A DNA stretch of 64,000 bases, taken from contig NC_056408.1 of NCBI RefSeq assembly GCF_905147365.1, forward strand, positions 11,656,001 to 11,720,000, given 5' to 3'. Position 1 is the first letter of the stretch. The number at the start of each line of letters is the position of its first letter. The notes under the pieces were generated by a model. That model was not told where the DNA came from. It worked only from the letters and a program-made list of their open reading frames with translations, and ran no database searches. Shown here piece by piece: positions 10,028-21,842 of the stretch. Origin of the DNA: Aricia agestis (taxonomy: Eukaryota; Arthropoda; Insecta; Lepidoptera; Lycaenidae). Made by a program: the position numbers and the translations under genes.

Positions 10028-11250
10028 GGCCCTAAGTATATGTGTACTTGAATATTTAATAATAGTTATTATTAAAATCAAATTAAAAATTAAATCCCAC
10101 AATAATCACAATTTTTGCTCTATATATTATATATATATACACACACTGTTGCACCAAGTATAATATTATGGACTATCAGTGAATACTAGAAAATCATAAG
10201 ATAATAAGTTCCTATAGAACTAACCTTTCCTTCCAAAATAATCGAGTAAGAAGAGTAAGAAGACCTCGCTACATAATTTAAGATGTTGTTTAATTATCCC
10301 TTAAGATTTGGTCCATTTCGAAGCCAGTGAGTTAGCATAATTGGCAGCGGAGACAATACCGCGAAGTCGGCACAAAGTTATGTTACCTCTGATGTAGTCC
10401 TTATGCCAACAAAATAAGGATGTCTTAAACACAAAGCAAAGTAACTATGAACAGACTAAACAACCGTCTTTGATGTGCGCTCAACTAGTGGATCAATCGA
10501 GACAAAGTAACTGTTTAAAATATTTTACGGATATTATTAACATTTAAATAGCTGGCACTTGGGCGTATCGAGTATATTTCCTTACCTATGTTATTTTAAA
10601 AAAAACTGTAAAGTCTAGTACTTTTATTATCAAAAATCTTCAAAAATAAAGTCCCTCCTTACAATTGAGTAAAAATAAGAAAGTAACTTTTGACTATTTC
10701 ATGCAGTATTAATGCAGCTTTGTGTTTTGTTCTAGTACATTTCTTAACTAAAGGTGGTTTTTCGATTTGTGCCGCAAGCGACGATGAGACTGACAAAAAT
10801 CCAAATAACATGCAACTTCATGACCTAGGTTGTAGGTATATGTATCATTATGATCACCATTACAAAGAAGCGGCGGCATGGACCGCTAGGCCCATTGTCG
10901 CTAGAAAATGAAACCCACAGCAAAAAGAACAAACGTTATGTACGTTGTTTCGACATTACTGAGAATGCCACTGTTTGCATAACAATAGTAGACATGGGAA
11001 AGAATCGACATACTGACAGATTTTATCGACGAAATGGTGTAACTGTCACTTTGTCTATTCTTCCGTAGAAAGAAACCGTTTCTATGGTGACCATGCTACG
11101 CCTGCAGATCGAAAATGGAAAGAAGCATAAGGGTCTGTTTCTGATAAAGTGCCTAATAGGCTATTCACAACTTTTCTGACAGATTCTCCATACTTGGATC
11201 TGTCAAGTTAATTGGTAGATATCTTTATCTGTAGCCCTAGCATGGTAACC
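10028..11250. other. unrecognised DNA, no gene supported
   Basis: Small overlapping frames at 10690-11068 have no recognisable domain. GGTGACCATGCTACGCCTGC near 11081 faces CCCTAGCATGGTAACC near 11235, so a worn inverted repeat may span the region. Nothing else was seen. Confidence 0.3.
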
Positions 11251-11630
11251 AGTAGAAATGCGAAAGTATAGACAAACTGTGGAGATATGGTGGATATAAA
11301 CTTAAGGTGTCGTTCCAAACTTTTTTCGTTTCAAAAAATTCAATTAAAATGCCACTTTATGACAGAATTTAGTCACAAACTGTGGAGATAAACTTAAGGT
11401 GCCGTTCCGATCTTTTTTCGTTCCGAAAAATTAAATTCAAATGCCACTTTATGACAGAATATAAATAGTTCTAAAAATTCAAATAACATCTTACTTTACG
11501 ACATATACTATAGTCTGTCATAAAATGGCATTTTAATTGAATTTTTGTCGGTCGCGATTAGCCGCGGTAAAGATCGGACCGGCACCTTAAGTTTATGTCC
11601 ACAGTTTGTCTATACTTTCGCATTTCTACT
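11251..11630. mobile_element. 380-bp MITE with internal tandem repeat
   Basis: The terminal inverted repeats AGTAGAAATGCGAAAGTATA ... and ... TATACTTTCGCATTTCTACT bound the element and extend inward through ACTGTGGA and AAACTTAAGGTG. The left interior contains two copies, about 105 bp apart, of a block running from CTGTGGAGATA to GCCACTTTATGACAGAAT. No target duplication is evident and there is no coding frame. Confidence 0.8.
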
Positions 11631-12455
11631 TTTCGCCGTGCTAACACTAGAAGTGGTGAAACATAAAATGCATAAAATTGAGGTCGAGGTAAGGATGTCA
11701 GTATTTTACTAGCAAACTTCTACGCCTCTTACCAACTATGATGAAATAAAAGTACGATCGTGAAAAAATGTTACGATTACGTTCCAGGGGACCGTATGAT
11801 TATTTCCAGGAACGGGGAAATTGTATAAGAATCTCTACTATGTAAATTGCCTTTCTACGCCATTCTGCACATGAGTCTGATATGTTTATTCTATTCTACT
11901 TTTGTACGAACATATTTTTTATCTAATACGTGGCCACCACCACCACAAAAAGGAGCTTTTGCTTCGTGTGGACGAAGTCACACAGGCTTTCATGGTTATG
12001 GTTATTTAAAAAAAATATAATATTAGATCTATTATTTTAGTATAAAAACTGGTAATATTATTATGATTAAAGACATTCATTAGAAACTTTCATGGGAGAA
12101 CGATTTCATCAAATACCATACTTTATCTATAATAGCCTACACATTGATTTAGTTCCTATGGTACATTTAACATTATTCTCATAAGAAGCAGGGAATAAGA
12201 CAATGTTATATAGATATATAAAGATCGCAGTCTGCAAGGAAAGCAATAATATCTGCTAAGTTATTATGTTAGGGTCTTGTCCACTGCCTTATATTACATA
12301 CGTGCCTTCCATTATTCTGAGAAACAAGCTTTTCTTTCATAGATTTCATAGATTTACTGATAATCCTATTTCGTATAGAGAATACTTACTATAGTCACTC
12401 GCGCTTAGGGCTATAGCCTATAATTATATACGCATGACTCACTAAAAGTTAAACT
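11631..12455. other. unrecognised AT-rich DNA
   Basis: No supported features. A short CCACCACCACCAC stretch at 11933-11946 is the only simple repeat. Confidence 0.35.
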
Positions 12456-12459
12456 ATTT

Positions 12460-12632
12460 TCTTCCGCCGCCGCGCCGCGCTGGCATCGTACCTTTTTCAT
12501 GTTAAAAAATATTCTACGGCCTTTTCTAGGACTCAAACTATTTTCATACCTACCCATCAATATCGCTTTAGAAGTTAAGGTGTGAAGAGGTATCAGAGAG
12601 ACATACACTTTCGCTTTACGTCGGCTGGTAAG
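12460..12632 (-). mobile_element. degenerate Helitron fragment
   Basis: AAGTTAAGGTGTGAAGAGGTATCAGAGAGACA followed by ACACTTTCGC is the minus-strand start of the TCCATACTAATATTATAAATG family, and CTTTTCTAGGACTCAAACTA fits its middle. The ends are worn. A GC-rich patch, CCGCCGCCGCGCCGCGC, lies at 12463-12480. Confidence 0.5.
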
Positions 12633-12688
12633 TACTTATCTATATACTAGATAATATGTCTGTAAATAATCCGTATTCCATACTAATA

Positions 12689-13050
12689 ATAATAATAGCT
12701 CCCACACCGGTTTCGGTGACGGTGGCCGGTTTCATGGAAACCAGGCCAGCTACGCAGGAGTAATTTTATAGTGCCCAAGTGTGTGCGCAGTACACAAGAG
12801 CACTCTCTATTCCTTTACTCTCATAACCCAGTGGGACGGCAGACCGACACGACTGGCGAGAGATCAGGCGCAGGACCGACTTTTTACATGCCCATCCGAC
12901 GCATGGATCATCTTACTTGTCAGACAATCAGGTGATCAGCCTGCATTATCCTAACCAAACTTGGAAATAACATGTTTCCAACGCGGGAATCGTAGCCACG
13001 ACCTCCGAGTCAAGAGCCGAGCTCTGAACCACTGGACCACGGAGGCGTTA
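12689..13050 (-). mobile_element. tRNA-derived SINE
   Basis: On the minus strand it runs from CGCCTCCGTGGTCCAGTGG (box A region), through a worn box B, to CTCCTGCGTAGCTGGCCTGG and a tail of AGCTATTATTATTATT. It is a sister copy of 49257-49616. Box B has changed from GGGTTCGATTCCC to GGCTACGATTCCC, so internal Pol III promotion is probably lost. Confidence 0.85.
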
Positions 13051-13053
13051 TTT

Positions 13054-13241
13054 TCCATACTAATATTATAAATGCGAAAGTGTGTCTGTCTGTAACCTCT
13101 TCACGCTTAAGCCGCTAGACCATTTGAGACGAATTTTAGTATGCAGATACTTAAAAGTAGCCTATGTCCTCGTCGGAAAAATGTACGGTTCCTGCGCAAT
13201 AAACAAAATTTGGCGCAACGCAGTTGCGGGCGTTCGTCTAG
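13054..13241 (+). mobile_element. short non-autonomous Helitron
   Basis: It starts TCCATACTAATATTATAAATG, continues with GTGTGTCTGTCTGT, and ends with the hairpin CGCAAC-GCA-GTTGCG, 10-12 nt before CTAG, followed by T. There are no terminal inverted repeats and no target duplication, as expected for Helitrons. It abuts the 5' end of the preceding SINE. Confidence 0.85.
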
Positions 13242-13430
13242 TATAATCATAAAGGCAGCTTAATATAATCCATGTTATTTTATTGGTAACATTTTAATCC
13301 CGTACACGTGGAGAAGCCAATAATAGCGGCATTCACTTTATAATTTAAACATCACATACTTCCTCATACCTGCTACCTACAACGAAAGTCGGAGAAAAAA
13401 AATCTAAATTATACTATGAAAAAATGGGTT

Positions 13431-13487
13431 ATACAGGGTGTAACAAAACTAAGTGATAATTATCACTTAGTTTTGTATAAGTAAAAA
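13431..13487. mobile_element. minimal palindrome of the ACAGGGTGTAACA MITE
   Basis: TTATACAGGGTGTAACAAAACTAAGTGATAAT meets TATCACTTAGTTTTGTATAAG directly. Only the outer parts of both arms of the 4046-4312 element remain, so about 210 bp of interior is gone. Confidence 0.75.
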
Positions 13488-13489
13488 GT

Positions 13490-14150
13490 AATACACTCAA
13501 GTTTACAAATTACAATATTATAAGTAAAAGCTTAAATTATTTGTTATTACGTCTTATTACACAGGTCATATCAATGAAATAAATCTACATAGGTATACTT
13601 AGATACAAACTTTTTTTTAAGTGTGACTTATGAATCGTAAGTAAAGTAGGTACTTATATTAATAGCGAAAGGTACAGGTGTACGAATCGAATACCACGTC
13701 TATGAGAAAAGAAAATTAAATACAACGTTATTCAGCGATAAGAATTTCTTGTGGATCTCTAATTACTAGCGCAGGTGAGATTGCTGAAATAACTTAGATC
13801 CTAGTACAAAGTGAAATTACTTACATAGTATTCTTGTAATTTAATACTTCTGAAGTGTTTCTTTAATTAACACAGCTTGGTAATCAGAGGGTGGCTTTGA
13901 AATAATGTGTTTTAGCGGCAAATAAAAACTAGATCATTCCTTTTAGTTCGCTTCTTTTATTTTTATGCAAATAAATAGAAGTAGGATTCACATACGCAGC
14001 TCTTTTAGATTTCTTAATTACAATGCTTAGTTGAAACCTCCTTAACCGCAAAGGTATGTTTAGTTCTTTTTACTTACTGGTGTTCCTTTAATATAGTAGT
14101 GTGTGTATGAGCGGCCATAATATTGCTTGATGTTGATGAGATTAACATAA
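13490..14150. other. unrecognised AT-rich DNA
   Basis: No supported feature. Confidence 0.35.
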
Positions 14151-14152
14151 CC

Positions 14153-14525
14153 AGAGATCGCCCAATGGTCGAAATTTGACCTTATCTTCTTCTTTTGGCT
14201 CCCCGTTTAAAGTATTGACTATTTCAGATTTAATAAAAAAAACAACAGTCCATATTTAATTTGACAACAGACTTCAACCATAAACAAAGGAGTATAATTA
14301 TTTGTGTGTATAGGGTTGTCAGTCAAAACATGGTAGTGTGCGTGTTGTAGTGTGTGCAATGTTTTATTTATTTAAATAATGTCATGATAAAAGCATAATT
14401 TTAAAACAATATTAGTTCGATGTACTCCTTCTCCATATAGACTACAACTGTGCGCATGCTCCTACGTTTCCACATGTTTCGTAAAAAGGGTTCCAAGGTT
14501 TGTCGCTCGCGTTTTAATATAATAC
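14153..14525 (+). repeat. GAGATCGCCCAATGG repeat, long copy
   Basis: It begins AGAGATCGCCCAATGGTCG, continues with TTTGACAACAGACTTCAACC, GTGTTGTAGTGTGTGCAATG and GATAAAAGCATAATTTTAAA, and ends near TCGCGTTTTAATATAATAC. Other copies are at 8301-8506 (minus), 18152-18570, 28733-28855 and 49895-50455. The class is unknown. Confidence 0.75.
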
Positions 14526-14594
14526 AGATTTGGCACATGCAATTAACATAATATACAATTAGTAGTTTTATTGGTCCGTTAGGTCTACTTGGTC

Positions 14595-14838
14595 AGAACG
14601 CCTCCCTGGTCTCGTCATTCGTGATTTTGAGCGTGGCTCGTGACTCGGAAGTCGTGGGTTCGATTCCCGCGTTGGAAACATGTTATATTCCAAGTTTGGT
14701 TAGGGCAATACAGGCTGATCACCTGATTGTCTGACAAGTAATATTATGATCCATTCGTCGGTTGGGCATATAAAAAGTCATGCGCCTGATCTCTCGTCAG
14801 CTGTAGTGTCGTCCCACTGGGTTTTGAGAGTAAAACAA
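14595..14838 (+). mobile_element. tRNA-derived SINE, 3'-truncated
   Basis: It has CGCCTCCCTGGTCTCG, GTGGGTTCGATTCCCGCGTTGG (an intact box B) and CAGGCTGATCACCTGATTGTC, then stops near GGGTTTTGAGAGTAAA. The last third of the 49257-49616 sister is missing. Confidence 0.8.
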
Positions 14839-14839
14839 T

Positions 14840-15620
14840 GTTATGACGTTTAATATAAAATTATAAACTTGTTGTACAGTTATTTTTTATATATTATATT
14901 TAAGATATTTAAGATGAAAAAACCACCGCGCCTTTTCTTGCTTTCCTACAAGTTCCATCGTTATGAACTAAAATTTTATTATTTTCAGCCCGGTTTTACA
15001 AATACAGTGTAAATAACAACAGAAGTTTTATTTTACACACATCAAACTAAAACGTTTTACCGTCTACACGTTACGTTGGGCGGAGGCCGAATTTGACACG
15101 CATCGAAAATTTTAGTGTACGTCCTAAATATCACACTTGCAATTTTAAAATGTTAGTTTTTTATTTCGATAGATATAGTATGGGAATAAAAACAATGTTA
15201 CAAAATGATTCTAATGCCTTGCACGCGTAATTTTGACACGGATAGAACCTTAATATCGTAGTATTCTGAGTTCTGACCGTAATATTGCTTATAGTAGTAT
15301 ATCCCACAACCTGTACATTTTGTGGTACATTTACGGAAAAACTAACACACCTACCTAATTGATTTGTGTTTTAACATGCAATGCAATTTTTATTTATATC
15401 ATTATATTATGTACCTAGATGTGTTATCAGCCAGTCAAGTTTTTTATATGCAGATATGTTATCATCAGTCAGTCAAGGTGTGGTGACGCGAGCCCTAACA
15501 AAGCTCGGCTTTATCTAGTTAAATATTAAAAATAATTGCTTGTGCTCTAGCGTATAGCGGCCAAACCCACATTCGCGCGGAATCGTATTATAAATCGAGC
15601 CTAATATTTATATTTCTATC
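14840..15620. other. unrecognised DNA
   Basis: No gene was found. CTCGGCTTTATCTAGTT at 15504-15521 could be a degraded Helitron 3' end but lacks a clear hairpin. Confidence 0.3.
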
Positions 15621-15712
15621 CCCGCGTTCCATTTGATGTTAGAAACGATCAAAACGCTCAAAATGCCTCCTATTTAGAGCGTTTTGATCATTTTTAAATC
15701 AAATGGAACGCG
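15621..15712. mobile_element. palindromic mini-element (CCGCGTTCCATTTGAT)
   Basis: CCGCGTTCCATTTGAT and GATCAAAACGCTC are mirrored by GAGCGTTTTGATC and ATCAAATGGAACGCG around a 15-nt centre. The stem is broken only by short internal mismatches. Confidence 0.75.
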
Positions 15713-15951
15713 AGGTATGTGTCATAACTCATAACATAACTCATAATAATATAGGCGATTTGAAACAGTTAGTATAGGGAACGTAGACATAGAATTTGTC
15801 AAGAAAATTCGAAACTAATACAAAATTTACACATTATACTGCTAGCTATAGATTGAGCAAGTTATATAATAGGGACCCTAGACGATTATGCAGCATAACA
15901 TGCGTTACGTATATACAATATTTGTTGTATTGATTGATGCAAATGTCATGC

Positions 15952-16234
<283 letters not shown>

Positions 16235-16235
16235 T

Positions 16236-17378
16236 AATAATTAATTCTGTCACATAAATGCCGCATGATCGTCTTGGGTCCGCTTTATTAAAAAAAGTGC
16301 TGCCTACTAGCTTTAAATCCGAAAATTGCGTTAGTAACATGACATATTAAGCTGCCTTGTTGTAAGATATTGTACGGAAAGGTAGACGGAAAGTATATGT
16401 TCCGTACACTATCTGTGCGAAACCACAATTAGGCATGTATCTGGATGCAATTTATTTAAACATAATCTCATGAGAGCCCTTATAAGATTTATAGCGACAT
16501 GTTAATCTCGATGTAATCCGATCTCCTTGAAACAGCCTAATCCCATAACGACGTTTAAAATTGTTGAAAAGATTCGCGCGTCTTAACATTGCGAAGGACG
16601 AAATAAATCCTAATCGACCAAAAATGATGGCATTTTTGATATGAAAAAGGACGACGCGGAGTCATCGTCAAGTTAGTTTTACTTGAATAAAAGACGAACT
16701 ACAATGATTATTTAAAAAGTATTTTTAGCAAATGTAGGTTTTATCAATGCCTTTTTAGATATTAAAAAATATTAAAGAAAAGACAGCAAACTTCGAAGAT
16801 CCAAGCAAAAATGTGTCTAAAACAAGGTTTGAAGAAAGAAACAATCGAGCATTTTTTCAGTAATCGTATTTTCGTCTTGAGCATTTAATCTTCATGAACT
16901 GAAGTTACTTGTATAAAAAAATCACTTTTCCTGACCTTACAGATTTTGAGATCTAGGTTTAAGTATATAGTCAAGTTAGGGTCAGGTGCATTCTTAACGT
17001 GATTTCAGATAATTTTAAACAGCAAAACAATGCGTGCATGCGTAATACTTGTCTATATTGTGTTGAGCAAGTTTGATTTCGTAAATACGGCTGAGTAACT
17101 CTACAGTTTGATGATAATATTACCATTACCACAGTCTTTATTCTATACTGGAACTGGTGAAGTCAATTTATTAATTTAGATCTGTTCGTTTGAGGAAGAC
17201 ATAACGCAACAATAATGTAAGTCCACCAACTGCCTATGAATCAGTTTTTCTGATAGTAGGTACATTTAAAGACTAGGTTAAGTGAAATCTTGTTGTTAAT
17301 TGCAATCAGCAACAAAGTCTACCATTAACACCTAGTATAGGCTTGTAGAATCTGTAATAGCTTTAAAATAGAGTAATT
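16236..17378. other. unrecognised, apparently single-copy DNA
   Basis: No repeat termini and no coding frame worth calling in 1.1 kb. Confidence 0.35.
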
Positions 17379-17379
17379 A

Positions 17380-17715
17380 TCTTATATAATATAAAATTCT
17401 CGTGTCTCAATGTTAGTTACCGTACTCTTCCAAAACGGCTTTACTGATTTTTACCAAATGCTTATATGCATAATCAGTAGGTCTGAAAATCGGCTACTGG
17501 GTATTTTTATATTGATAAGTGCATATTTTAATGAATAAATAATAGTAAATTATTACAACTCGAGACTGACGGCGACCATTGTTTGTGGGACGGGATAGCG
17601 ATGGACGTTGCCATGGTGCCATACTCATTTAGTCACTTCAATAAAATAATATGGGTGAAATCTGATGAGCGAAATACTTAATAATATGGCAAAATAACGT
17701 TGCCGAGACAGCTAG
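17380..17715 (+). mobile_element. non-autonomous Helitron, ATAAAATTCTC family (uninterrupted copy)
   Basis: A|TCTTATATAATATAAAATTC at the start and ... GGCAAAATAACGTTGCC GAGACAG CTAG|T at the end, giving A-T target flanks, 5' TC, a 3' hairpin and CTAG. It contains GACTGACGGCGACCATTG and GATAGCGATGGACGTTGCC. It is a useful reference copy because two sisters (23968-24751, 60886-61705) carry insertions. Confidence 0.9.
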
Positions 17716-18150
17716 TATATCTATATTTTGTTACGTATTTTGTTGTAATTGTATAGCTTGTTAACGTCGCAGTCGTTGCTTATAAGGACCAATTATAACT
17801 TTTAATATTTATGCAAAAAGTGTTGAGAGTCGCAAAAAATACTCGAATATTTGAATTGAAATAACATTACTACATAAGTTATTATATTAAATCGAATATA
17901 AAAGATAGACAGTAAACTTTTCTGAGCAATCAAAATCTGAAGATCGTAATACCTAACGTGCTTTCTGAAATAGGATTACTAAGCTTACAGATTTTAGCTT
18001 ACAAATAATGTAGTATATCTTCCTCGTTATATTTTTGATATTATAGGATTTAAATGCTATTAAAATACCTAAATGGGAGATAGTCACATAATATAACTTT
18101 ACAACCAATAGCAACGCTTAATTTTGTATCTCAAAAGAAATTTAGTTTGT
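17716..18150. other. unrecognised AT-rich DNA
   Basis: No supported feature. Confidence 0.35.
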
Positions 18151-18151
18151 C

Positions 18152-18570
18152 TAGAGATCGCCCAATGGCCGAAATTCGACCTCAAATAAAAAAAATAAAT
18201 TTACGTTTCAAATTTCAACGTTTTTCTACTATTGTCACAACTATTGTCGAAATATTGACTTTATTATTTTTAGACATAATTCGACAGTCTCAGATTAATA
18301 AAGTCAAATGATGACAGACTGGCTGTGTAATAATTATCTAACAGTATTTAACAATGCGGTTATTAATCAGTGGTATTTAAGATTCAATAAAAAAAACTAA
18401 ATCTATTTTCAATTTGACAACAGACTTCAAACACAAATAAAAGAGTACAATTCGTGTGTATAGGCTTGTCAATCAAAATCTCCTAGTGTGTGTGTTGTAG
18501 TGTGTGTAATATTTTATTTCTTAAAAAAATGTATGATAAAAGCATGATTTCAAGATAATAAAATATTATT
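18152..18570 (+). repeat. GAGATCGCCCAATGG repeat copy
   Basis: TAGAGATCGCCCAATGGCCG at the start, AATTTGACAACAGACTTCAA in the middle and GTGTTGTAGTGTGTGTAATA and TGTATGATAAAAGCATGATT at the 3' side. It ends earlier than the copy at 14153. Confidence 0.7.
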
Positions 18571-18880
18571 TCATTATTTGTAAGTTACATAAAGGTTTCC
18601 AATGAGGAGAGATGCTAGAATAAAGTGAAGCTATTTAAACTTTAATCACGGATACACAATACAGATATATTAAAGCATTTACGTTAGCTACCTCCAACTG
18701 TACCCGAAGGAATAGTTAAAGTAGCCTAACGGCGAGCCCTCGGCCTCGGATTGCTAGAAGTTGAAATTATATTTCAACTCTAGTAAGTATAAACAATATT
18801 TATCTTTGCAAACTCCAAAAATTCGCAAGGAAAGCCTAAATAAAATAAGTTATAATGAGAATACCAAACAGTTCTCCTCC
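18571..18880. other. unrecognised DNA
   Basis: No supported feature; a 113-residue frame that starts here runs on into the following foldback element and is not a gene. Confidence 0.35.
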
Positions 18881-18883
18881 GGT

Positions 18884-19050
18884 ATGCGGGCTCTACACTC
18901 GCGGGACGAATTGCGGCCGCGATTCGCGGACGCTACGCGTCGTGAACACGATGCGTACAAATACGAAGCCGCGAAGCGCAAACACAAAACTGCGAAGCTC
19001 GCGGTTCGTGGCATTCGCGGGCTTTCGCGCTGCGAGTGTAGAGCCCGCAT
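18884..19050. mobile_element. GC-rich foldback MITE (ATGCGGGCTCTACACTCGC)
   Basis: ATGCGGGCTCTACACTCGC and its exact complement GCGAGTGTAGAGCCCGCAT form 19-bp termini. The interior is CpG-rich with further short repeats (CGCGGACGC, CGAAGCCGCGAAGCGC). Open frames across it on both strands come from the lack of AT-rich stop codons. Confidence 0.8.
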
Positions 19051-19191
19051 TAGACTAATGTTCTGCTTCTCAGTTATTTTCACACAATTTATTATTCACT
19101 AGCGGTTTTCACTGGCTATTGTCAAAAAATTAATCAATCAAAATGACTGTTGCATTGATAAATTCCTGTCAAAAACTTCCGAGCATACTTG

Positions 19192-19386
19192 GGCGAAGCC
19201 AAACGAGCGTAATTTGTGAGTCGTGAGCCGCAGAATTTCTGCCGGGCAGAATTTTTTCATAAAAATCACGACTCACAAAATTACGCTCGTGTGAATCAAA
19301 CAAGACTTTTGTATGAAACTGAATGCAGCAGAATTCTCCCCGGCAGAAATTCTGCGACTCACAAATTACGCTCTTTTGGCTTCGCC
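19192..19386. mobile_element. MITE (GGCGAAGCCAAACGAGCGT)
   Basis: GGCGAAGCCAAACGAGCGT and AATTTGTGAGTCG at the left are mirrored at the right by CGACTCACAAATTACGCTC and TTGGCTTCGCC. Internal blocks around GCAGAATTTCTGCC recur in both arms. A truncated copy lies at 50022-50176 inside another repeat. Confidence 0.85.
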
Positions 19387-19940
19387 ATTTAATTGCACGC
19401 CATTGTTATGGCAGAATGTTAGAACTATAAGTAGTTAATAAGACCTTTATATCAACAACATTCTGGCAATAAAGACATATTTTGATTTTGAATTTAGCAG
19501 ATACTTAAAAGCTTAAAACGAAATTGGATACTCACCCGGTGCAGCTGTATCTTCCAAGAGCAGAATTGAAAATAAACGAATTTAGATTGAGTGATAAAAA
19601 CGATATGAAATATGAAGTATTGAATTGAATCTGCAAGGCGGATATAAGACTCCGTGCATATCCCGAACGATTTATGAATATGAATAAGGTAAAGCTGATA
19701 TCTGTATTTGAATTGGAACGCGTATCGCATTACGTTCTTTATCTTCTCAATATAACGGGGTATGTAATAAAGTTCACAAACAAGTTATGGTAATACAAAA
19801 ATGCTTTTTTGATAGGATATTTGCACGGATTTAAAATGACCAATAGTAAAAAAAATATACTTTGTATTTAGTTTATGTGTGAGTCCGGCGAATACGAACG
19901 CGTTATTGTAATGCCGAAAATTGTTATAAATATCAATTTT
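19387..19940. other. mostly unrecognised; possible retrotransposed tail
   Basis: GGCAATAAAGACATATTTTGATTTTGAATTT at 19467-19496 looks like a polyadenylated LINE or SINE end (AATAAA plus a short repeated tail), but no body was identified. The rest shows nothing. Confidence 0.3.
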
Positions 19941-19943
19941 TCT

Positions 19944-20127
19944 TAGTACTCACACACGGTTTTGCTCGATAGTTTTACTCCGAATCGAAGGAAATTACAT
20001 ATTTGCCATATTTAATTCCATCGGAGCCGGCACAAAGCGAGCCTTCGAACTGTACGTTTTGCGGTCCTCACGGTGGTTATTGCTCGATTTGGCGTAAAAC
20101 TATCGAGCAAATCGTATGTCAGTACTA
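19944..20127. mobile_element. MITE (TAGTACTCACACACG)
   Basis: TAGTACTCACACACGGTTTT and GCTCGATAGTTTTAC at the left face GTAAAACTATCGAGCAAATCG and GTCAGTACTA at the right, giving inverted arms of about 40 bp with a few mismatches. There is no coding frame. Confidence 0.75.
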
Positions 20128-21650
20128 GCATCGATTTAACTGGGTCCCGTAATTCTCTGACTCGAACTCGAAATATTACATATCACTTCGATTTTCTTAC
20201 TCCCTATGTAGCTATACTTGGTGAAACTTAGGATATATCTCAATAAAGAATTTATTTATTTATTTAGAATAAAGCGGACATGAAACATTATTTACAAAAT
20301 ATTAAACCCAAAATCTATCAAAGTTTTCCGACTTGTACGTAAGATAACGTAACAACTGTCCAAACAAGGATAGTTTCAAGGAATGTTTCTGAGAGTTTCA
20401 TTGTAGCACTACTCAACTCGCGACTGGGTAGTTCTGCAACTTGTTAAAGTTAAAAAGTATAAAATCAGAACAGGATTTTCGGTTGATTTTTCAACTTTAA
20501 TACTTGCACCTCGTAACTTGAGGAGTACCTACTAATTGCCTGCCTTTGTGAGACGGACTTAACGAAGTTTCCAGTTTAAATTGAAGCAAGAAACTCCTCT
20601 TGTTTGCTATCGTAAGATAAGCTATACAAAGTTTCATTATTTTTGACAAAAGAGGTATGCTGTGCGTTTTTTATTGCTGCGTATTATCAGGACTTTACTT
20701 CTGTCTACTGTGTTGTGTGTGTTAAACATATCGATATGTTATGAGGTACCAAAAAATTAGTGTGTAGTCGAATAAAATTATATTCGACCAACAAACTAAA
20801 GTTTTATAATTAGAAATGATGAATTTGAAAAGCTGTGGGTAAACGTTGGCGGAAAAAAGGAAATGTCATTAGACCCCTGAAGACGTCAAGCCGGAACTTG
20901 TCCCAATGAACACCCTAAAAATGGAATATATTATTCCTTAGCATTAGATAGTACTATTAAATATTCCTTTAATAGAAATTATAATTTTATTAAGCATGTT
21001 ACATACGGTATACATAATATTAATACATACTATAATTAATAGTAAAATGTGGTATGTTGTCTGTATAATAATATGGTAAGTTTTGAAATGACTTAACTAT
21101 GAATGTTTTACTTTGCTATGTATGTTTTACTCATACATAAAACTCAAGCGTATTGTCACCTTTTCAACTGAAACTAAACGATACTTTACTTATTAAATTA
21201 CACATAACAGTAAAACGCACTTAGCACTAATGGTATTACACACAAAGCGTAGCAATAATTTCCAGCTACACTCAATTATCGTTATATATCAAAAGTATAC
21301 AGCAGTAATGGTGCAGAACATTTAGAAGTTTATCATTAACAGCTCCAATCTGTGCAATATATGACCGAGTCAGCTATAATGCACGCTGAGATTATTTAAA
21401 TAGCCGCAGGATGGTAATAATTCCGCAACTTCCTACACCAAAACTCGACGTCATGCCGTTTTAATCACGTAAAGTGTGCTTTAAACTTTACACCGAAATT
21501 TATTGCAACTTTCCATGGAATTGTTTAATGATTAAAGCAGTTTCATTTTTTAATTAACATCGAGATATTTTTGAAATAAAAAATGCTTGGCTGCGTTGCA
21601 CATTTTTTGGGGTGGCCAAAAATTTTACTCGAGTCGGGACTTAGCCCAAT
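20128..21650. other. unrecognised, mainly single-copy DNA
   Basis: CAATAAAGAATTTATTTATTTATTT at 20241-20265 resembles a LINE 3' tail. Otherwise no terminal repeat, motif or coding frame appears in 1.5 kb. Confidence 0.3.
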
Positions 21651-21654
21651 TATA

Positions 21655-21842
21655 GCGCACTAGCGGCCAAGCCGCAGCGGCCAGGCCGTATGGTCACAAT
21701 AGACATGACTACGTATGGTGTGGCCGCTGGCCGCGTGGCTGCCAGGTGCGCGTTGTCTATGGCGGTTTCATACTAAGGTATCTACCTCGATGGCCGCCGC
21801 AGCCTAGCCGATGCGGCCTGGCCGCTAGTGCGCGCCCGGCCT
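21655..21842. mobile_element. very GC-rich foldback MITE (GCGCACTAGCGGCC)
   Basis: GCGCACTAGCGGCCAAGCCG and CAGCGGCCAGGCCG at the left are mirrored by CGGCCTGGCCGCTAGTGCGC at the right. The interior repeats GGCCGCTGGCCGC motifs. GC content is strikingly above the flanks. No target duplication was recognised. Confidence 0.8.

Noticed and set aside
18761..19102. 113-residue plus-strand and 77-residue minus-strand frames
   Set aside because: Both lie across a GC-rich foldback element without stops.
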